DNA of 8,662 nucleotides from Rhodobiaceae bacterium (GTDB lineage Bacteria > Pseudomonadota > Alphaproteobacteria > Parvibaculales > Parvibaculaceae): assembly GCA_002746275.1 (NCBI GenBank), contig NVWR01000002.1, positions 384,407-393,068 on the forward strand, written 5' to 3'. This document shows, piece after piece, positions 6,401 to 8,662 of the stretch. The notes beneath the pieces are model-generated. The model was not told the origin of the DNA. It saw only the letters and a list, made by a program, of their open reading frames with translations, and made no database searches. How positions within the stretch are numbered: the stretch's first letter is position 1; every line of letters starts with the position of its first letter. The translations under genes and the position numbers were made by a program.

Positions 6401-7885
6401 ATGGAACATTTTGACGTTGTTGTCGTTGGTGCTGGTCTTTCAGGCATTGGCGCAGGATATCACCTGCAGAAACACTGCCCGAACAAGAGCTATGTCATCC
6501 TGGAAGGCCGGGAGAGCATCGGCGGAACCTGGGACATCTTTAAGTATCCCGGCATCCGCTCAGACTCGGATATGTACACGCTGGGATATTCATTCAAACC
6601 CTGGCGCGGGGCAAAGGCGATCGCAGATGCGCCCTCAATCATGAACTATCTTCATGAAGCGACAGATGAGTTTGGCATTAAGGAAAAAATCCGTTTTGGG
6701 TACCAGGTGCAAACCGCATCATGGTCAACCGAAGACGCTCTGTGGACGGTTGAAACCCAACATGGTCCTGACCAAGAGCCGGTGAAATTTACCTGCAACT
6801 TCTTGTTCATGTGCGCCGGCTATTACAGCTACAAGGGCGGCTACACACCCGACTTTAAGGGTATGGATAGTTTCAAAGGTCGGGTTGTCCATCCGCAAAA
6901 ATGGACCGACGATATAGACTACAAAGACAAGAAGGTTGTTGTGATTGGCAGTGGGGCCACCGCCGTCACACTGATACCAGAAATTGCGAAACAATCTGCA
7001 CACGTCACCATGCTGCAGCGGTCCCCTACTTACGTTGTCTCCCGCCCTGCAGAAGACAAGCTTGCCAACTGGCTTCGGGAGCATTTGCCCGCAAAACTTG
7101 CGTACGGCATTACCCGGTGGAAGAACGTTTTACTCGGCATGTATTTTTACAATCTGTGCCGCAAAAAACCGGAGTTTGTAAAAAAGCGATTGCTGGATGA
7201 AGTGCGCAAGGAACTGGGCCCCGACTTCGACGTCGATACGCATTTCAACCCACACTACAATCCGTGGGATCAACGTCTTTGCCTGGTACCCAATGGCGAC
7301 ATGTTCAAAGCTCTGAAAGACGGCAGCGCGTCCGTGGTCACCGACCATATTGATACCTTCACCGAGACCGGCATCCGGTTGAAGTCAGGTAAAGAGATCG
7401 AAGCGGATCTGATCGTCACTGCAACCGGGCTTCAACTCGAAGTGCTTGGCGGGCTCAAAGTGAATGTCGATGGCAAGCCCGTCGATTTCTCCAAGTCCAT
7501 GACCTACAAGAGCATGATGTATTCCGATGTCCCCAACCTCGCATCGTCGTTTGGCTACACCAACGCTTCTTGGACGCTGAAATGCGATCTGACATGTGAG
7601 TATGTTGCGCGCATTCTTAATCACATGGACAAGAAGGGTGTGCGTCAATGCACTCCGCGGCTTCCTGATACGCCTCTGGAAACAGCCCCTTGGCTTGACC
7701 TCACGTCTGGGTATGTCTCGCGTGCCGAGAACATCCTGCCCAAACAGGGGACACAGGCACCTTGGAAACTCTATCAGAACTACGTTCTGGACATCGTGAC
7801 GCTGGGATACGGCGCCATCGACGATGGTACGATGGAGTTTTCTAATCCTAAACCCGCACTTCAGAAAACGAAGGTTGCTGCCTAG
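6401..7885 (+). CDS. EthA-like Baeyer-Villiger monooxygenase (FAD- and NADPH-dependent)
   Basis: This is a 494-residue flavin monooxygenase that very likely inserts oxygen next to a ketone (giving an ester) or oxidizes sulfur, using FAD, NADPH and O2. The FAD Rossmann motif is VVVGAGLSG (7-15). Next is GGTWDIFKYPGIRSDSD (41-57), the form found in EthA-type enzymes. The Baeyer-Villiger fingerprint is F158-x-G160-x3-H164-x3-W168, followed by T169 where Pro or Asp is usual. The NADPH Rossmann motif is GSGATA (183-188). Further EthA-like stretches are HVTMLQRSPTYVVS (201-214), HYNPWDQRLCLVPNGD in the middle, and LPKQGTQAPWKLYQNY near the C terminus. Length is close to M. tuberculosis EthA (489 residues), and the start aligns with EthA. 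The Shine-Dalgarno is weak. The gene follows the TetR gene on the same strand with a 129-base gap and ends in a strong terminator, so it may be its own transcript. The natural substrate is unknown; a methyl ketone or terpenoid ketone would fit the neighbourhood. Confidence 0.92.
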   Translation: MEHFDVVVVGAGLSGIGAGYHLQKHCPNKSYVILEGRESIGGTWDIFKYPGIRSDSDMYTLGYSFKPWRGAKAIADAPSIMNYLHEATDEFGIKEKIRFGYQVQTASWSTEDALWTVETQHGPDQEPVKFTCNFLFMCAGYYSYKGGYTPDFKGMDSFKGRVVHPQKWTDDIDYKDKKVVVIGSGATAVTLIPEIAKQSAHVTMLQRSPTYVVSRPAEDKLANWLREHLPAKLAYGITRWKNVLLGMYFYNLCRKKPEFVKKRLLDEVRKELGPDFDVDTHFNPHYNPWDQRLCLVPNGDMFKALKDGSASVVTDHIDTFTETGIRLKSGKEIEADLIVTATGLQLEVLGGLKVNVDGKPVDFSKSMTYKSMMYSDVPNLASSFGYTNASWTLKCDLTCEYVARILNHMDKKGVRQCTPRLPDTPLETAPWLDLTSGYVSRAENILPKQGTQAPWKLYQNYVLDIVTLGYGAIDDGTMEFSNPKPALQKTKVAA

Positions 7886-7913
7886 CTTCTAAAGCTTGGA
7901 ACACCACAATGAC

Positions 7914-7947
7914 AAATGCCGTTGGCTCAGCGCCAGCGGCATTTTTT
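7914..7947 (+). terminator. Strong Rho-independent terminator after the monooxygenase gene
   Basis: A 13-bp stem pairs 7914-7926 with 7932-7944, with one G-U pair and otherwise perfect. The loop is TCAGC (7927-7931), and a run of six T follows at 7942-7947. It lies 28 bases after the monooxygenase stop. On the minus strand the stem is followed only by TTTG, so it may work weakly for the convergent transporter gene as well. Confidence 0.88.
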
Positions 7948-7960
7948 GTGCCCGACTCAA

Positions 7961-8662
7961 CTAGTGCCCACCACCCAGGATACCTGTCTTCACAGAATAG
8001 TTGACCGCCAGTTCGTAATCCGGGTCGTCATCGGAATCCACCATCAACTGGCCCGCTCGTTTGAGCAGCTGATGGCAGTCGTGAGAGAGATGGCGTAGCT
8101 GAAGTGTTTTTCCACACGCCTCATATCTTCCGGCCAAAGCCTCAATCGCCTGAAGCGCGGACTGGTCCACAACACGGCTGTCCATAAAATCAACAACCAC
8201 AAGGGCCGGATCATTCTGCGGATCAAAGATTTCGGTGAAGCCTTCTACGGACCCAAAAAACAGCGGTCCCTCAATTTCATAGACCTTCGCGCCCTCTGGA
8301 GTTGAACTGATCCTTGCCTGAATACGACTTGCATTGTTCCAAGCATAGGCCAGCGCCGACACAATCACGCCCACCACAACGGCGGTGGCGAGATCACTCA
8401 TGACCGTGACGGCTGTTACAAGCACGATAACCAATGTGTCGGTTAAGGGAATGCGGCGCAGGATGGTCAAGCTCTGCCAGGCAAAGGTGCCGATCACCAC
8501 CATGAACATCACGCCCACCAACGCTGCCAGCGGGATCTGTTCAATCATGCTGGAGGCAACCAAAATGAACGCCAACAAGAACAGCGCTGCCGAGATGCCC
8601 GAAAGACGAGTGCGTCCGCCAGACTTCACATTGATCATCGACTGACCAATCATGGCGCAGCC
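7961..8662 (-). CDS. SulP-family inorganic anion transporter with STAS domain, 5' part outside window
   Basis: These are the last 233 residues of a SulP-family transporter, an inner-membrane protein that moves anions such as sulfate or bicarbonate. The visible part begins at the family motif GCAMIGQSMINVKSGGRTRLSG (two runs, 1-10 and 11-22). Hydrophobic membrane segments follow at about 23-40, 43-62, 75-88 and 91-107. A cytoplasmic STAS domain runs from about 126 to 207, with the conserved DSRVVDQSAL (161-170). An acidic tail (DSDDDPDYE) and GILGGGH end the protein. The frame stays open at base 8662. The ATG at 8653 lies inside the conserved motif, so it is not the start. The gene converges on the monooxygenase gene with a terminator between them, and nothing ties it to the catabolic operon. 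The transported ion cannot be read from this half. Confidence 0.9.
   Translation of the reverse strand, partial: GCAMIGQSMINVKSGGRTRLSGISAALFLLAFILVASSMIEQIPLAALVGVMFMVVIGTFAWQSLTILRRIPLTDTLVIVLVTAVTVMSDLATAVVVGVIVSALAYAWNNASRIQARISSTPEGAKVYEIEGPLFFGSVEGFTEIFDPQNDPALVVVDFMDSRVVDQSALQAIEALAGRYEACGKTLQLRHLSHDCHQLLKRAGQLMVDSDDDPDYELAVNYSVKTGILGGGH

Noticed and set aside
7961..8653. ATG at 8653 as the start of a short stand-alone STAS/membrane protein
   Set aside because: The codons before it (Gly-Cys-Ala) continue the conserved SulP motif GCAMIGQS, so the gene runs off the window edge.

Overview
This window most likely comes from an alphaproteobacterium. GC content is moderately high, gene spacing is tight, and all proteins look proteobacterial. 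I cannot name the genus from sequence alone. It is ordinary chromosomal catabolic territory: I see no tRNA, rRNA, CRISPR array, insertion sequence or phage gene.

Left part (1-5458, minus strand): a tightly packed four-gene operon transcribed right to left. Its order is an AtuA-family protein, an acyl-CoA carboxylase carboxyltransferase (beta) subunit, an enoyl-CoA hydratase, then a biotin carboxylase (alpha) subunit cut by the left window edge. Gaps between genes are 3, 19 and 7 bases. The set matches the atuA/atuC/atuE/atuF core of the acyclic terpene utilization (citronellol/geraniol) pathway of Pseudomonas. There, geranyl-CoA carboxylase (AtuC+AtuF) carboxylates a 3-methyl-branched enoyl-CoA and AtuE hydrates the product. 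The beta subunit resembles the geranyl-CoA type more than the methylcrotonyl-CoA type by eye. The true substrate here is inferred. The other atu genes (atuB, atuD, atuG, atuH) and the lyase step are not in the window.

Middle (5459-6400): a 168-base divergent intergenic region holds a good sigma70-type promoter for a TetR-family regulator on the plus strand. A 34-bp imperfect dyad overlaps that promoter and is a candidate operator. The regulator sits where the repressor AtuR sits in Pseudomonas, so it probably controls the operon, itself, or both. A hairpin at the end of the regulator gene has a T-tract only on the minus strand. A short perfect palindrome lies ahead of the next gene.

Right part (6401-8662): an EthA-like Baeyer-Villiger monooxygenase on the plus strand is followed by a strong intrinsic terminator. 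Convergent to it is the C-terminal part of a SulP-family anion transporter with a STAS domain, cut by the right edge and probably unrelated to the catabolic genes.

Working model: the operon degrades branched (isoprenoid-type) acyl-CoA under TetR control, with the monooxygenase possibly acting on a ketone linked to the same substrates. Only the first half of that statement has family-level support.
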